The notes beneath the pieces were generated by a model, which was given only the letters and a program-made list of their open reading frames with translations, was not told the origin of the DNA and did not search any database. Shown here piece after piece: positions 1 to 6,699 of a stretch of 8,530 nt of DNA. The position numbers were made by a program, and so were the translations under genes. Within the stretch, counting starts at the first letter, position 1; every line of letters starts with the position of its first letter. This DNA is from an uncultured Roseiflexaceae bacterium (GTDB lineage: Bacteria > Chloroflexota > Chloroflexia > Chloroflexales > Roseiflexaceae), in contig CAIPUQ010000316.1 in assembly GCA_903868295.1 (NCBI GenBank), forward strand, positions 1-8,530, read 5' to 3'.

Positions 1-72
1 ATGGGGATTGCAATTCACGACGCGCATGATGGCAACCAAGACGACGACGGAACGGATTTCTCACAACACTAA
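1..72 (+). CDS. C-terminal end of an upstream gene (partial, unidentified)
   Basis: Frame 1 is open from the window edge to a TAA at 70-72 and would encode a short, strongly acidic tail (ending D-G-T-D-F-S-Q-H). It is too short to assign to a family. A plus-strand gene ending here is supported mainly by the strong intrinsic terminator 17 nt downstream, which works only in the plus direction. The ATG at position 1 is probably internal. An alternative is a minus-strand gene starting from the CAT at 25-27, but that reading has no visible ribosome binding site. Confidence 0.35.
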   Translation: MGIAIHDAHDGNQDDDGTDFSQH

Positions 73-89
73 TCCGGATCTGCCCTGCC

Positions 90-123
90 CCGGACCAGTA
101 CGCGCACGTGCTGGTCCGGTTTT
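90..123 (+). terminator. Rho-independent terminator
   Basis: The arms 90-102 and 107-119 form a 13-bp stem (CCGGACCAG pairing with CTGGTCCGG, a T-G wobble, then ACG with CGT) closed by a CGCA tetraloop. TTTT follows at 120-123. No T-run lies on the opposite side, so it is directional for plus-strand transcription. It ends the gene stopping at 72 and insulates the membrane-protein gene downstream. Confidence 0.85.
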
Positions 124-148
124 CGCTGCATGTGCCTGGTTGCTCGGC

Positions 149-154
149 TAAAAT
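149..154 (+). promoter_or_regulatory. Candidate -10 element of the membrane-protein gene
   Basis: TAAAAT differs from TATAAT at one position and lies just downstream of the terminator, about 35 nt before the chosen ATG. No convincing -35 hexamer is present at 16-18 nt upstream, so this call rests on position and one hexamer only. Confidence 0.3.
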
Positions 155-188
155 ACCAACAACAACACATCTACCCGAAAGAGCCGCC

Positions 189-2555
189 ATGCTGCGTCGT
201 CTGCCCATATATCTGCTGAGTCTGTGTCTGGCCGCCGCGGTCATCCTGGTCCAGGTGCCCTTGTGGGTATTGACCGTAGTACGCCGGGTGGGCTACGCCT
301 ACCCCATCGACTACGGCGAGGGGCCGTTGTTGCGGCAACTGCAGTTCCTCATGCACGGAGGGTCGTTGGCGGGGCTGTACGGCGATTTGCAGGCGGCACC
401 GTTTGTGGTGGCCAACTATCCGCCGCTCTATCTGACGGCGACCCGCATCGTCGCGCTCGTCGTGCCCGAACTGGCTGCCGGCCGCGTCGTCTCGATGCTG
501 GCAGGGCTTGCGGTGGGGGCTGCCATTATGCTCCTCGCACTACCGCGGAGCGCTCCCCGATTGGTCATCGGTGCCACGGTTTTGGCGGCATTGAGCTGGT
601 TCGCCATCCCCATTGTGCGCGAGTGGAGTGGCGTGATGCGCGTCGACATGCTCGGGGTCGCAGTGGGATTGGTCGGTCTGCTGTGTGCACAACGCGGCCG
701 CATCACGACCGGTACGGTGTTGGTCGCACTGGCGCTATTGGCCAAACCGACCCTCATTGCTGCGCCGTTTGCGCTTTTGGTGTGGTTGGCAGTCCAGCCA
801 CGCGCGGTTGCCCTCCGCGCGGTGGGGAGTGCCGCAGCAGCGCTGGTGGGGATTGTGGTCGCATTGTGGCTGTCTGGTGCCGATTTGTGGTTGCACCTGG
901 TCCAATCGAATGTCAACGGCTGGGAGTATGCGTTGGCACGGGGGTTTTGGAAGGAACTGCTGACCATTCATTGGCCGTTGCTGGTCATTGCCACTGGGGG
1001 ATGCGTTGTGCTGCTCCGTCGTTGGCGGACGGCGTTGCATGACGATGCGATCGGTCTGACCATGGCACTGGCCTACACCGTCGGTGGCGTGCTGGTAGGC
1101 ATCGGCATCGGCAAAGTCGGGGCGTATGCAAACTACTTCCTCGAGCTCTACGCTGGCCTCGTCTGGCTGGCCGCGTTGCTGGCAGGTCGATGGGCCGGGC
1201 GGACAGACAGAACACGCTGGCTGTCGGTGGCAGTGGTGGCGGTGTGTAGCCTCGCGCTGGTGCGCTTTTATCCGTTGTGGAGCGAGACCTACCCCAAGCC
1301 CTACGGCATGATCGAGCAACAACGGCCGGCGCGTATCGTGGTGGGCGGCTATGGGGTGCTGCAGGACTACCAGCGCGAGGGGCAGATTTTGGCGGCCAAT
1401 GCCGTCACCAACGCCGATGTGACGACACTCATCCAGCAGGCGGGTACGAGTGTGTTCACCGATGTCCCGGCGATCGCCGCACAGGCCGATGTCTCTGCGC
1501 CGATGCAGGTCTTTGAGCATCGCCAGCTCCTCGACGCAGGATTGTGGGACCAAAAACCCCTGTTGCGCCAGCTGGCCAACGGCCAGATCCCCATCGTCGT
1601 GCTGGACTACCTGGGCAACTGGATGACGCCCGAGAGCATCGCACTGATCCGCACACGCTACGCGCAGAGCGGCTCACGCGGGAGCTATGACGTCTATCAT
1701 CCGATTGCAACCGGCGCGCCGACGCATATCGCGGTGCCATACGGGCAAGCAACTATCGATCGTGTTGCCCTTGCTGCTCCGCTGCTGACCAATGCCTACG
1801 AACCCGGCAGCGTCGTCCCGGTGACCATCCGATTGAGCGGGACCGGTGATGCAGTGCCGCACCAGGTCACCCTGCTTCTCCGTGATGGCAATGGGACGGT
1901 CGTGGCCCGGAGCGAGCAACCGTTGTTCGCTGGGGCGCTGTCGCTGGCAGATTTGGTAGCTGGCCCGCTCGAACACCTGCAGCCGCTACCGATCCCGCGC
2001 CGCAGTGCCGACGGGGTCTATCAGCTCGCCATCTCTATCGACGACGCTCCTGCGACGGCTGTCGCGACCATCCCCGTGGCACGCGGCAGCGGCGTGATGC
2101 GTGGTGAGCCGGCCTACCTCATCCCCACGGCGTTTGCCGAATACATTGCAATGCATGGTGGGGAAAAAGCGTACGGAGTCCCCCACATGCCGGCCCTGCC
2201 GTTCGCCGCGATGACCCTGCAGTGCTATACGACGCGCTGTCTGATGCTCCCCACCGGCGCTACTGCGGTCCAACCCGCACCGTTAGGGGAGTGGTTGCGC
2301 GGCGCGACGGCACTTCTGCCAGATGCAGACGATGATGATCGCTACCACTTCGAGCGCGTCGTGTCGCAATCCGGCGCCTATACCGACGCCGCATACACAG
2401 ATGCAGACGAGCCACGCACAGACGGCGCAACCACCGTGTGGTTACGCCGTGATGTGTTGTTGCAGTATGTGGACGATACCGTCAGTGTGAGCAATGGCGG
2501 AGAGCGCTCCTTGCGCCTGCCGGGCATTCCCTATCGCTGGGGCACTGCACCCTGA
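189..2555 (+). CDS. Multi-pass membrane protein, GT-C/GT39-like glycosyltransferase with large exported C-terminal region
   Basis: The product has 788 residues. An N-terminal membrane segment (about 8-33) is followed by an outer loop with the acidic stretch Y-P-I-D-Y-G-E-G (39-45; D41, E44) and an N-Y-P-P-L-Y motif (77-82). Roughly ten more hydrophobic segments run to about 360. This layout fits polyprenyl-phosphate-sugar-dependent GT-C enzymes (GT39/GT83/GT87 type), in which an acidic residue in the first large loop is the catalytic base. Residues 361-788 are soluble and probably outside the membrane. Within them, 645-701 (F-A-E-Y-I-A-M-H-G-G, then G-V-P, a Cys pair C679/C684, then P-L-G-E-W-L) resembles a divergent copy of the GG...FGYP repeat that I recall from exported Chloroflexota proteins. 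I prefer ATG 189: a GTG at 108 is also in frame but lies inside the terminator stem, and GAAAGAG sits 5 nt before 189. Donor and acceptor sugars are unknown. The stop codon directly abuts the convergent aminotransferase stop. Confidence 0.75.
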   Translation: MLRRLPIYLLSLCLAAAVILVQVPLWVLTVVRRVGYAYPIDYGEGPLLRQLQFLMHGGSLAGLYGDLQAAPFVVANYPPLYLTATRIVALVVPELAAGRVVSMLAGLAVGAAIMLLALPRSAPRLVIGATVLAALSWFAIPIVREWSGVMRVDMLGVAVGLVGLLCAQRGRITTGTVLVALALLAKPTLIAAPFALLVWLAVQPRAVALRAVGSAAAALVGIVVALWLSGADLWLHLVQSNVNGWEYALARGFWKELLTIHWPLLVIATGGCVVLLRRWRTALHDDAIGLTMALAYTVGGVLVGIGIGKVGAYANYFLELYAGLVWLAALLAGRWAGRTDRTRWLSVAVVAVCSLALVRFYPLWSETYPKPYGMIEQQRPARIVVGGYGVLQDYQREGQILAANAVTNADVTTLIQQAGTSVFTDVPAIAAQADVSAPMQVFEHRQLLDAGLWDQKPLLRQLANGQIPIVVLDYLGNWMTPESIALIRTRYAQSGSRGSYDVYHPIATGAPTHIAVPYGQATIDRVALAAPLLTNAYEPGSVVPVTIRLSGTGDAVPHQVTLLLRDGNGTVVARSEQPLFAGALSLADLVAGPLEHLQPLPIPRRSADGVYQLAISIDDAPATAVATIPVARGSGVMRGEPAYLIPTAFAEYIAMHGGEKAYGVPHMPALPFAAMTLQCYTTRCLMLPTGATAVQPAPLGEWLRGATALLPDADDDDRYHFERVVSQSGAYTDAAYTDADEPRTDGATTVWLRRDVLLQYVDDTVSVSNGGERSLRLPGIPYRWGTAP

Positions 2556-3866
2556 TTATCGATTGAGTGCGGACCGGAAGATGCCGACTGCCTGATGGAT
2601 CTGTGCGTCGGTAACCACCAAGGGTGGGATAAAGCGGACGACGTTATCGTAGGTGCCGCAGGTAAGCAGCAACAGGCCGAGCTCACGGCACGCCGCCAAG
2701 GTGCGGCTGGCCAATGCTGCATCGGGCGCACCGTGTGCGTCGACGAGTTCGACACCGACCATCAACCCCATGCCACGCACATCGCCGATGCGGGGATCGT
2801 TTTGCTGGAGCTCACTCAGCTCGCCTTTGAGGACTGCACCCATGGCGGCGGAGTTTTGGACCAGCTGCTCGCCGATGATGACCTCGAGTGTCGCCACCGC
2901 TGCGGCACAGGCCAGTGCATTGCCGCCGTAGGTACCACCGTGGGTGCCGGGGTGCCATTTGTCCATGATCTCTTTGCGGGTCATCACGGCCGACAGCGGT
3001 AAGCCCGAGGCGATGCCTTTGGCCGCCACGATGATATCGGCAGTAACGCCGTAGTGTTCCATCGCAAAGAACTTGCCCGTGCGGCCGAAGCCCGACTGGA
3101 CCTCGTCGGCAATCAGCATGATGCCGTATTTGTCGCAGATGGCACGCAGGCCCTGCAAAAACGACGCCGGTGGCACCACATAGCCGCCTTCGCCGAGCAC
3201 CGGCTCGATCAGGATAGCCGCCACGTCGTGGGGCGTCGTGTTGGCGTGCAGGATGTGCTCGACCCGTTCGAGCGGATTACCACAACAGCCCGCCTCGTGG
3301 GGCGCTGCGGCAGACATGCCGGCACGGTCTTTGCCGACCGCCTTGGCGATGGCACAGCCGTAACAACTGGCGTATGGCGCGACATGCACGCCCGACGGCA
3401 GTGGGGCATAGCCGCTCCGGTATTTGCCCTTGCTGGTGGTCAGGGCCATGGTACCCGCGGTACGACCATGGAAGCCGCCGTCGAACACGATAACGTCGGT
3501 CCGGCCGGTGGCATGGCGCGCCAATTTGAGGGCCGCTTCGACTGCTTCGGCGCCCGAGTTGCTAAAGAAGAACGAATCGATGCCGGCCGGAACGACCTTA
3601 CGCAACCCCTCGACCAGACGCAGCATCGGTTTGTGATAGATGATGTTGGCTTGGCCATGGAGCAACAGCCCCGCTTGTTCGCGGATGGCTGCGACGACTC
3701 GTGGGTGACAGTGTCCCGTGTTGGTCACACCGATACCGCAGGTGAAGTCCATGTACGCCCGACCATCGTCGCCATAGAGCATGATGCCTTCGGCACGGTC
3801 GGCCACAATGTTGCTGTAGCGTGCCCAAACGGGCGACAGGTGGGCAGTTTGTTCATGCAGACTCAT
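2556..3866 (-). CDS. Class III PLP-dependent aminotransferase (4-aminobutyrate aminotransferase-like)
   Basis: The 436-residue protein should transfer an amino group between an omega- or alpha-amino compound and a keto acid using pyridoxal phosphate; it is cytoplasmic. Family hallmarks are S-N-S-G-A-E-A-V-E (102-110), G-F-H-G-R (131-135), E221 in E-P-V-L-G-E-G-G, D254 in D-E-V-Q-S-G-F-G-R-T-G, the Schiff-base lysine K283 in A-A-K-G-I-A-S-G-L-P and G-T-Y-G-G-N (311-316). A Cys-bearing insert (C168-x-x-C171, C194, C195) lies between the PLP-phosphate region and the E221 motif. The ATG at 3866 is chosen because GGAGG lies 7 nt upstream and the start overlaps the dehydrogenase TGA as ATGA, implying translational coupling. 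The frame remains open to 4247, but that stretch is a shadow of the dehydrogenase gene. It is the last gene of the operon. Exact substrate is not determinable; acetylornithine, GABA or another omega-amino acid are all possible. Confidence 0.88.
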   Translation of the reverse strand: MSLHEQTAHLSPVWARYSNIVADRAEGIMLYGDDGRAYMDFTCGIGVTNTGHCHPRVVAAIREQAGLLLHGQANIIYHKPMLRLVEGLRKVVPAGIDSFFFSNSGAEAVEAALKLARHATGRTDVIVFDGGFHGRTAGTMALTTSKGKYRSGYAPLPSGVHVAPYASCYGCAIAKAVGKDRAGMSAAAPHEAGCCGNPLERVEHILHANTTPHDVAAILIEPVLGEGGYVVPPASFLQGLRAICDKYGIMLIADEVQSGFGRTGKFFAMEHYGVTADIIVAAKGIASGLPLSAVMTRKEIMDKWHPGTHGGTYGGNALACAAAVATLEVIIGEQLVQNSAAMGAVLKGELSELQQNDPRIGDVRGMGLMVGVELVDAHGAPDAALASRTLAACRELGLLLLTCGTYDNVVRFIPPLVVTDAQIHQAVGIFRSALNR

Positions 3867-4816
3867 GAGTGCGCCTCCATATCCAATACGACCTTCATCG
3901 CGCCACGACTGGCGCCAAATGCGGCCATTGCATCGTCCATCGGGTAGGTTGCATGCATCAGCGGTGCCGTCTCGATGAGGCCACGTGCGAGCAGGCGCAA
4001 GGCTGCATCGAAGGGACCGCAACGCGAGCCGAGGAGCTGGATTTCGTCGACGACGAGCATGGTCAAATCGAGTTGCGTCTCGGCAGCGACGGTGCTCTTC
4101 ATCACCAAGCGGCCACGCGGACGCACCAGTTTGCGTGAGGTGTGCAATCCCTCGGGATTGCCGGTGACATCGACCACCACATCGTACCACCCACTCGCCT
4201 CGGTCGATTTGACCGTCTTGATGCCCTGGCGGTGGAGCAGGTCCCAACGTTCGGGGTGCCGGCCGATAACCGTAATGTCACTCCCGGGCAGGCGCAACAC
4301 CTGGGCGATGAGCAACCCCAACTTGCCATCGCCCACCAGGGCGACGCGGTCTGTGGGTTTGAGATGGGTCTGTTCGAGGATTTCGAGGGCTGCGGCGAGT
4401 GGCTCGGTAAAGACCGCCTGGGCATTGCTGACACCGTCGGGGACGAGGTGCAAGCAGTCAATAGGCAGGCTAAAGACATCTGCCATACAACCAGCGCGGT
4501 TGTAGATGCCCAGTGTGGTGCGGTTGGGGCAGTGTGGGTCGTCGCCGCGCAGACAGGTGGGGCAGCGCCGGCAGGCGGCGTTTATTTCGCCGACGACCCG
4601 CTTGCCCACCCAGGCTGGATCGGCGCAGGCCAGCACCGTGCCGACGAATTCGTGGCCGAGGATCCCGTTGAAGCCCTTGTAGCCCCGGGTTATCTCGATG
4701 TCGGTGTTGCAAATCCCTGCCAACGAAACCTTGATGAGGGCTTCGCCGTCCCGCAAGAGCGGATCGGGATAGTTTTTCTCCAGATGGAGCGTTCCGTCAA
4801 AAACCACTGCGCGCAT
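3863..4816 (-). CDS. Zinc-dependent medium-chain alcohol dehydrogenase
   Basis: The 317-residue protein is an MDR-superfamily oxidoreductase, expected to interconvert an alcohol and a ketone or aldehyde with NAD(P). Catalytic zinc ligands are visible as C36 (G-I-C-N-T-D), H55-E56 (G-H-E-F-V-G) and E138 (T-E-P-L-A-A). The structural zinc lobe is C82, C85, C88, C96. The Rossmann glycine motif is V-G-D-G-K-L-G (161-167). It is shorter than most MDR dehydrogenases (about 340-350), but no essential motif is missing. The ATG at 4816 has AAGGA 6 nt upstream; the open frame beyond it belongs to the amidohydrolase gene in another frame. It sits 19 nt after the amidohydrolase stop and overlaps the aminotransferase start by 4 nt. 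C-N-T-D-I-E resembles threonine/sorbitol dehydrogenase-like members, but the substrate is unassigned. Confidence 0.9.
   Translation of the reverse strand: MRAVVFDGTLHLEKNYPDPLLRDGEALIKVSLAGICNTDIEITRGYKGFNGILGHEFVGTVLACADPAWVGKRVVGEINAACRRCPTCLRGDDPHCPNRTTLGIYNRAGCMADVFSLPIDCLHLVPDGVSNAQAVFTEPLAAALEILEQTHLKPTDRVALVGDGKLGLLIAQVLRLPGSDITVIGRHPERWDLLHRQGIKTVKSTEASGWYDVVVDVTGNPEGLHTSRKLVRPRGRLVMKSTVAAETQLDLTMLVVDEIQLLGSRCGPFDAALRLLARGLIETAPLMHATYPMDDAMAAFGASRGAMKVVLDMEAHS
3874..3878 (-). promoter_or_regulatory. Ribosome binding site deciding the aminotransferase start
   Basis: A perfect GGAGG on the minus strand lies 7 nt before the ATG at 3866, inside the 3' end of the dehydrogenase gene. It rules out the longer upstream starts in the same frame. 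Confidence 0.8.
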
Positions 4817-4822
4817 GGACGT

Positions 4823-4827
4823 TCCTT
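4823..4827 (-). promoter_or_regulatory. Ribosome binding site of the alcohol dehydrogenase
   Basis: AAGGA on the minus strand lies 6 nt before the ATG at 4816, in the 19-nt gap after the amidohydrolase stop. The adjacent palindrome ends 7 nt upstream of it, so a hairpin there could affect ribosome access. Confidence 0.7.
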
Positions 4828-4833
4828 GTTTGG

Positions 4834-4849
4834 TCCTACACGTGTAGGA
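4834..4849. repeat. 16-bp perfect palindrome at the amidohydrolase/dehydrogenase junction
   Basis: TCCTACACGTGTAGGA is fully self-complementary, with no mismatch and no spacer. It covers the last codons and the TAG of the amidohydrolase and lies just upstream of the dehydrogenase ribosome binding site. There is no T-run after it on either strand, so it is not an intrinsic terminator. It could be an operator-like site or a small mRNA hairpin; it could also be chance. Confidence 0.6.
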
Positions 4850-5870
4850 TGCGTTCGGCGTTCCGATAATAGATTTTGGCGAGCACGTCGTCGGGCAAAT
4901 AGAGCCCATAAATGCGCCAGCGGCCTTGCGGCGGGGCATCGTCGGTGTGGTGATAGGCGAAGTATTCGTCGTCGCTCTCGAGAAAACGGTAGTGCAACTG
5001 ATACATCGCCAGGTCGACCGGCATGTCCGTACCGAACAAGATGCGATTGGCGTAGGTGATGAAAAACTTGCGGGCGCTATACGGCTGTCGACCCAGCTCG
5101 GCGATGCGTGCCGAAAAGTCGATGACCACATTGGGGCATTCGTCGAGCCATTGTGCCACCCAACCCAGATTCTCGGCATAACAGCCTACATGCGCGATGA
5201 TGAAGGTGGTCTGTGCGTGCCGCTTGGTGACCCGCTTGAAGGCCTCGAGGATCGACAAAACGGGCGGGAACGGCGGTGACGGGAAGTGCCAATCGGGGTG
5301 CGCGTGCAGTTCTTCGTAGCGCTCGTTGTACTGGTCAATCGGGTCAAAAAACGCAATCGGATCACCGACATGCACCAATACGGGGACACCCAACGTGCCT
5401 GCCATCGCCCATATCGGGTCGAGGCGCACGTCGTCGACCTGCCCTACCACACCTTCGGGGTTGCGGATGTGCAATCCGAACGGTTTCCAGATTTTGAGAC
5501 CGACGGCACCTTCGGCCACTTGTTGTTTGAATGATTCGGCTGCCCAGCTGGCGAATTCGCCGCCACGGACCTGCCACTGGTCCCACTCGACCCCCCCAAA
5601 GAGCTTGACGCGGTCGGGGATATGCAGGGCGTAGTGCTGACGGTGCGTCTGACGAAGCGCGTCGCCCCACCCGCCGTCGAGATCGACGATCATGCGCACA
5701 TCGGCACGGTCGAGGACGTCGATGAACTCTGCGATTGGACGTCGGTTCCAATACCCGCCAAACACTTGACACAGGTGATTGTGGGCATCGATGACGGGGA
5801 AGCGCGGCTTGGCAATCGTGGTTGTTTTGGTGACCAACTGTTGCCGCGGCAGATACTGTTCGATGTGCAT
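4836..5870 (-). CDS. Amidohydrolase-family metal-dependent hydrolase (PF04909 type)
   Basis: The 344-residue protein has the TIM-barrel amidohydrolase signature in order: D28-A-H30-N-H32 (first-strand metal motif), K126 in G-L-K-I-W-K-P, H167 in V-L-V-H-V-G-D-P, H227 in I-I-A-H-V-G-C, and D282 in L-F-G-T-D-M-P. The family includes hydrolases and non-oxidative decarboxylases such as the ACMSD and gamma-resorcylate decarboxylase groups, so the reaction may be either. No signal peptide is visible, so it is probably cytoplasmic. The ATG at 5870 has AGAGG 5 nt upstream, lying in the 11-nt gap after the DUF2726 stop. A run of seven G on the coding strand (plus-strand C run at 5591-5597) encodes G92-G93. 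It is the second gene of the four-gene operon, followed by the dehydrogenase and aminotransferase. Substrate unknown. Confidence 0.85.
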   Translation of the reverse strand: MHIEQYLPRQQLVTKTTTIAKPRFPVIDAHNHLCQVFGGYWNRRPIAEFIDVLDRADVRMIVDLDGGWGDALRQTHRQHYALHIPDRVKLFGGVEWDQWQVRGGEFASWAAESFKQQVAEGAVGLKIWKPFGLHIRNPEGVVGQVDDVRLDPIWAMAGTLGVPVLVHVGDPIAFFDPIDQYNERYEELHAHPDWHFPSPPFPPVLSILEAFKRVTKRHAQTTFIIAHVGCYAENLGWVAQWLDECPNVVIDFSARIAELGRQPYSARKFFITYANRILFGTDMPVDLAMYQLHYRFLESDDEYFAYHHTDDAPPQGRWRIYGLYLPDDVLAKIYYRNAERILHV

Positions 5871-5875
5871 GAATA

Positions 5876-5880
5876 CCTCT
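5876..5880 (-). promoter_or_regulatory. Ribosome binding site of the amidohydrolase
   Basis: AGAGG on the minus strand lies 5 nt before the ATG at 5870. It occupies almost all of the 11-nt gap after the DUF2726 stop, leaving no room for a separate promoter and supporting co-transcription. Confidence 0.65.
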
Positions 5881-5881
5881 G

Positions 5882-6457
5882 TTAGGGGGTCAAATAAACT
5901 AGAAGCTGCGCCTGGATTGCAATTCGATCGTATGTCGCCCGGACCGGCTGATGGATCATTGGGAGCCCAGCGTCGCGCAGGACGTCGTCGACCAACACAT
6001 CCCGCGCGATGCGCATCTGCTGGGTGTGTGATGCATCGTCGAGTTCGATGGCCAGCAGCGGCACCATGTCACGCGTGCGCACGACCACATAGTCAATCGA
6101 CTTCTGGGCAATCCGTGACCAGCGCGGATCGCGCCAATGGCGTGCTTTGGAGAGTCGTTGCACCAAGACCAGGCGATTGAGTGCGACTTGCACCATTATC
6201 GTATATTCGGCAGGGAGCGCTGCACGCAATACCGCATAATACGTCTGCTCCGCTGCGGTCAGCAGACTGGTGACCACGGTGTAGTCGTTGGCAATCCGTC
6301 GCTGCGTCAGGCTAGGGTTACTCGTCGAGGCTGCAACGCCCCTGCGTAGCCGCGCACGGCGGAGTGCTCGCAGCACCACCACGGCCACCAGACCTATCGC
6401 AAGCAGGCACAATGCATTCGAAAAAAACAGCAACATATCTGACAAGGTGCAACTCAC
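5882..6457 (-). CDS. Membrane-anchored DUF2726 (restriction-endonuclease-like fold) protein
   Basis: The 191-residue protein has a single N-terminal membrane helix (about 8-29) followed by an Arg-rich stretch (30-39), so the rest should face the cytoplasm. Residues about 65-188 match the DUF2726 pattern as I know it: L-T-A-A-E-Q (66-71), Q-V-A-L-N-R-L (90-96), K119-S-I-D122, E138-L-D-D-A-S-H144 and A-R152... R-D-A-G-L-P (161-166). The D122 / E138-x-D140 layout with H144 resembles DUF559/Vsr-like nucleases, so a nuclease-related fold is inferred; activity is not shown. The start is uncertain: GTG 6457 gives the full length, while ATG 6436 (residue 8) also keeps the helix, and neither has a good ribosome binding site. 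It appears to head the operon, with its stop 11 nt before the amidohydrolase ATG. Confidence 0.75.
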   Translation of the reverse strand: MSCTLSDMLLFFSNALCLLAIGLVAVVVLRALRRARLRRGVAASTSNPSLTQRRIANDYTVVTSLLTAAEQTYYAVLRAALPAEYTIMVQVALNRLVLVQRLSKARHWRDPRWSRIAQKSIDYVVVRTRDMVPLLAIELDDASHTQQMRIARDVLVDDVLRDAGLPMIHQPVRATYDRIAIQAQLLVYLTP

Positions 6458-6699
6458 ATGTACAAGGGGGTTGCAGACACTATACCGCCAAAATCAGCCG
6501 AATCGTTCTCCGTGCCCGGCACATGCGCTTCGGCGCCGGTGGATGAATGCACTGCAAACACGAGGCACGTCTGGCGAGCAACCCTCCCGGGACAGTCTTT
6601 GCAACGCATCACACAGCAGAGCTGGGGCGGGGACTGCATCCATTTGCGGTTTTTGTGCGTATCACACAGTGAAACAAAAATACACGGTCAGGGTTCAAC
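6458..6699. other. Divergent intergenic region between the DUF2726 operon and ribA
   Basis: These 242 bp must carry both divergent promoters. Visible items are a TATAGT on the minus strand (6479-6484), a GTGCC-C-GGCAC inverted repeat (6512-6522) and a TGTG-N5-CACA element (6654-6666). No FMN riboswitch (RFN) core is recognisable before ribA. An 81-codon plus-strand frame (6458-6703) is open through the whole gap but looks poorly protein-like. Confidence 0.6.
6479..6484 (-). promoter_or_regulatory. Candidate -10 element of the DUF2726 operon
   Basis: TATAGT on the minus strand differs from TATAAT at one position. It would place transcription start near 6472, about 15 nt before the GTG at 6457. 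The hexamer 17 nt upstream (AACGAT) is a poor -35 match, so confidence is low. Confidence 0.3.

Noticed and set aside
108..188. N-terminal extension of the membrane protein from GTG 108
   Set aside because: The GTG lies inside the terminator stem, no ribosome binding site precedes it, and the likely -10 element would fall inside the coding region.
3054..3947. 297-codon plus-strand frame opposite the aminotransferase
   Set aside because: It is an antisense shadow created by strong codon bias of the real gene; no family features and no ribosome binding site.
3867..4247. N-terminal extension giving a 563-residue aminotransferase
   Set aside because: The extra residues are low-quality Arg/His-rich sequence read antisense-frame through the dehydrogenase gene, and ATG 3866 has a perfect GGAGG.
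4142..5059. 305-codon plus-strand frame opposite the dehydrogenase and amidohydrolase
   Set aside because: It spans a gene junction antisense and has no recognisable domain.
4817..5179. N-terminal extension giving a 438-residue dehydrogenase
   Set aside because: The extension lacks MDR features and overlaps the well-supported amidohydrolase in another frame; ATG 4816 has AAGGA at good spacing.
5591..5597. Run of seven C as a frameshift in the amidohydrolase
   Set aside because: The reading frame and family motifs continue intact on both sides (D28-H32 before, H167-D282 after), so no frameshift is present.
6512..6522. GTGCC-C-GGCAC inverted repeat as an operator
   Set aside because: Five-base arms are expected by chance in GC-rich DNA, and it has no clear promoter next to it.
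6654..6666. CRP/FNR-like site TGTG-N5-CACA upstream of ribA
   Set aside because: The spacing is 5 nt rather than the usual 8 between these cores, the arms are only 4 bp, and no promoter hexamers fit around it.
6458..6699. FMN riboswitch (RFN element) before ribA
   Set aside because: The characteristic conserved core (GGGGCAG...GGTGAAATTCC, ...CCGAC/CCTACCGGCGG..., AGCCCGCGA) is not recognisable in the 242-bp leader.
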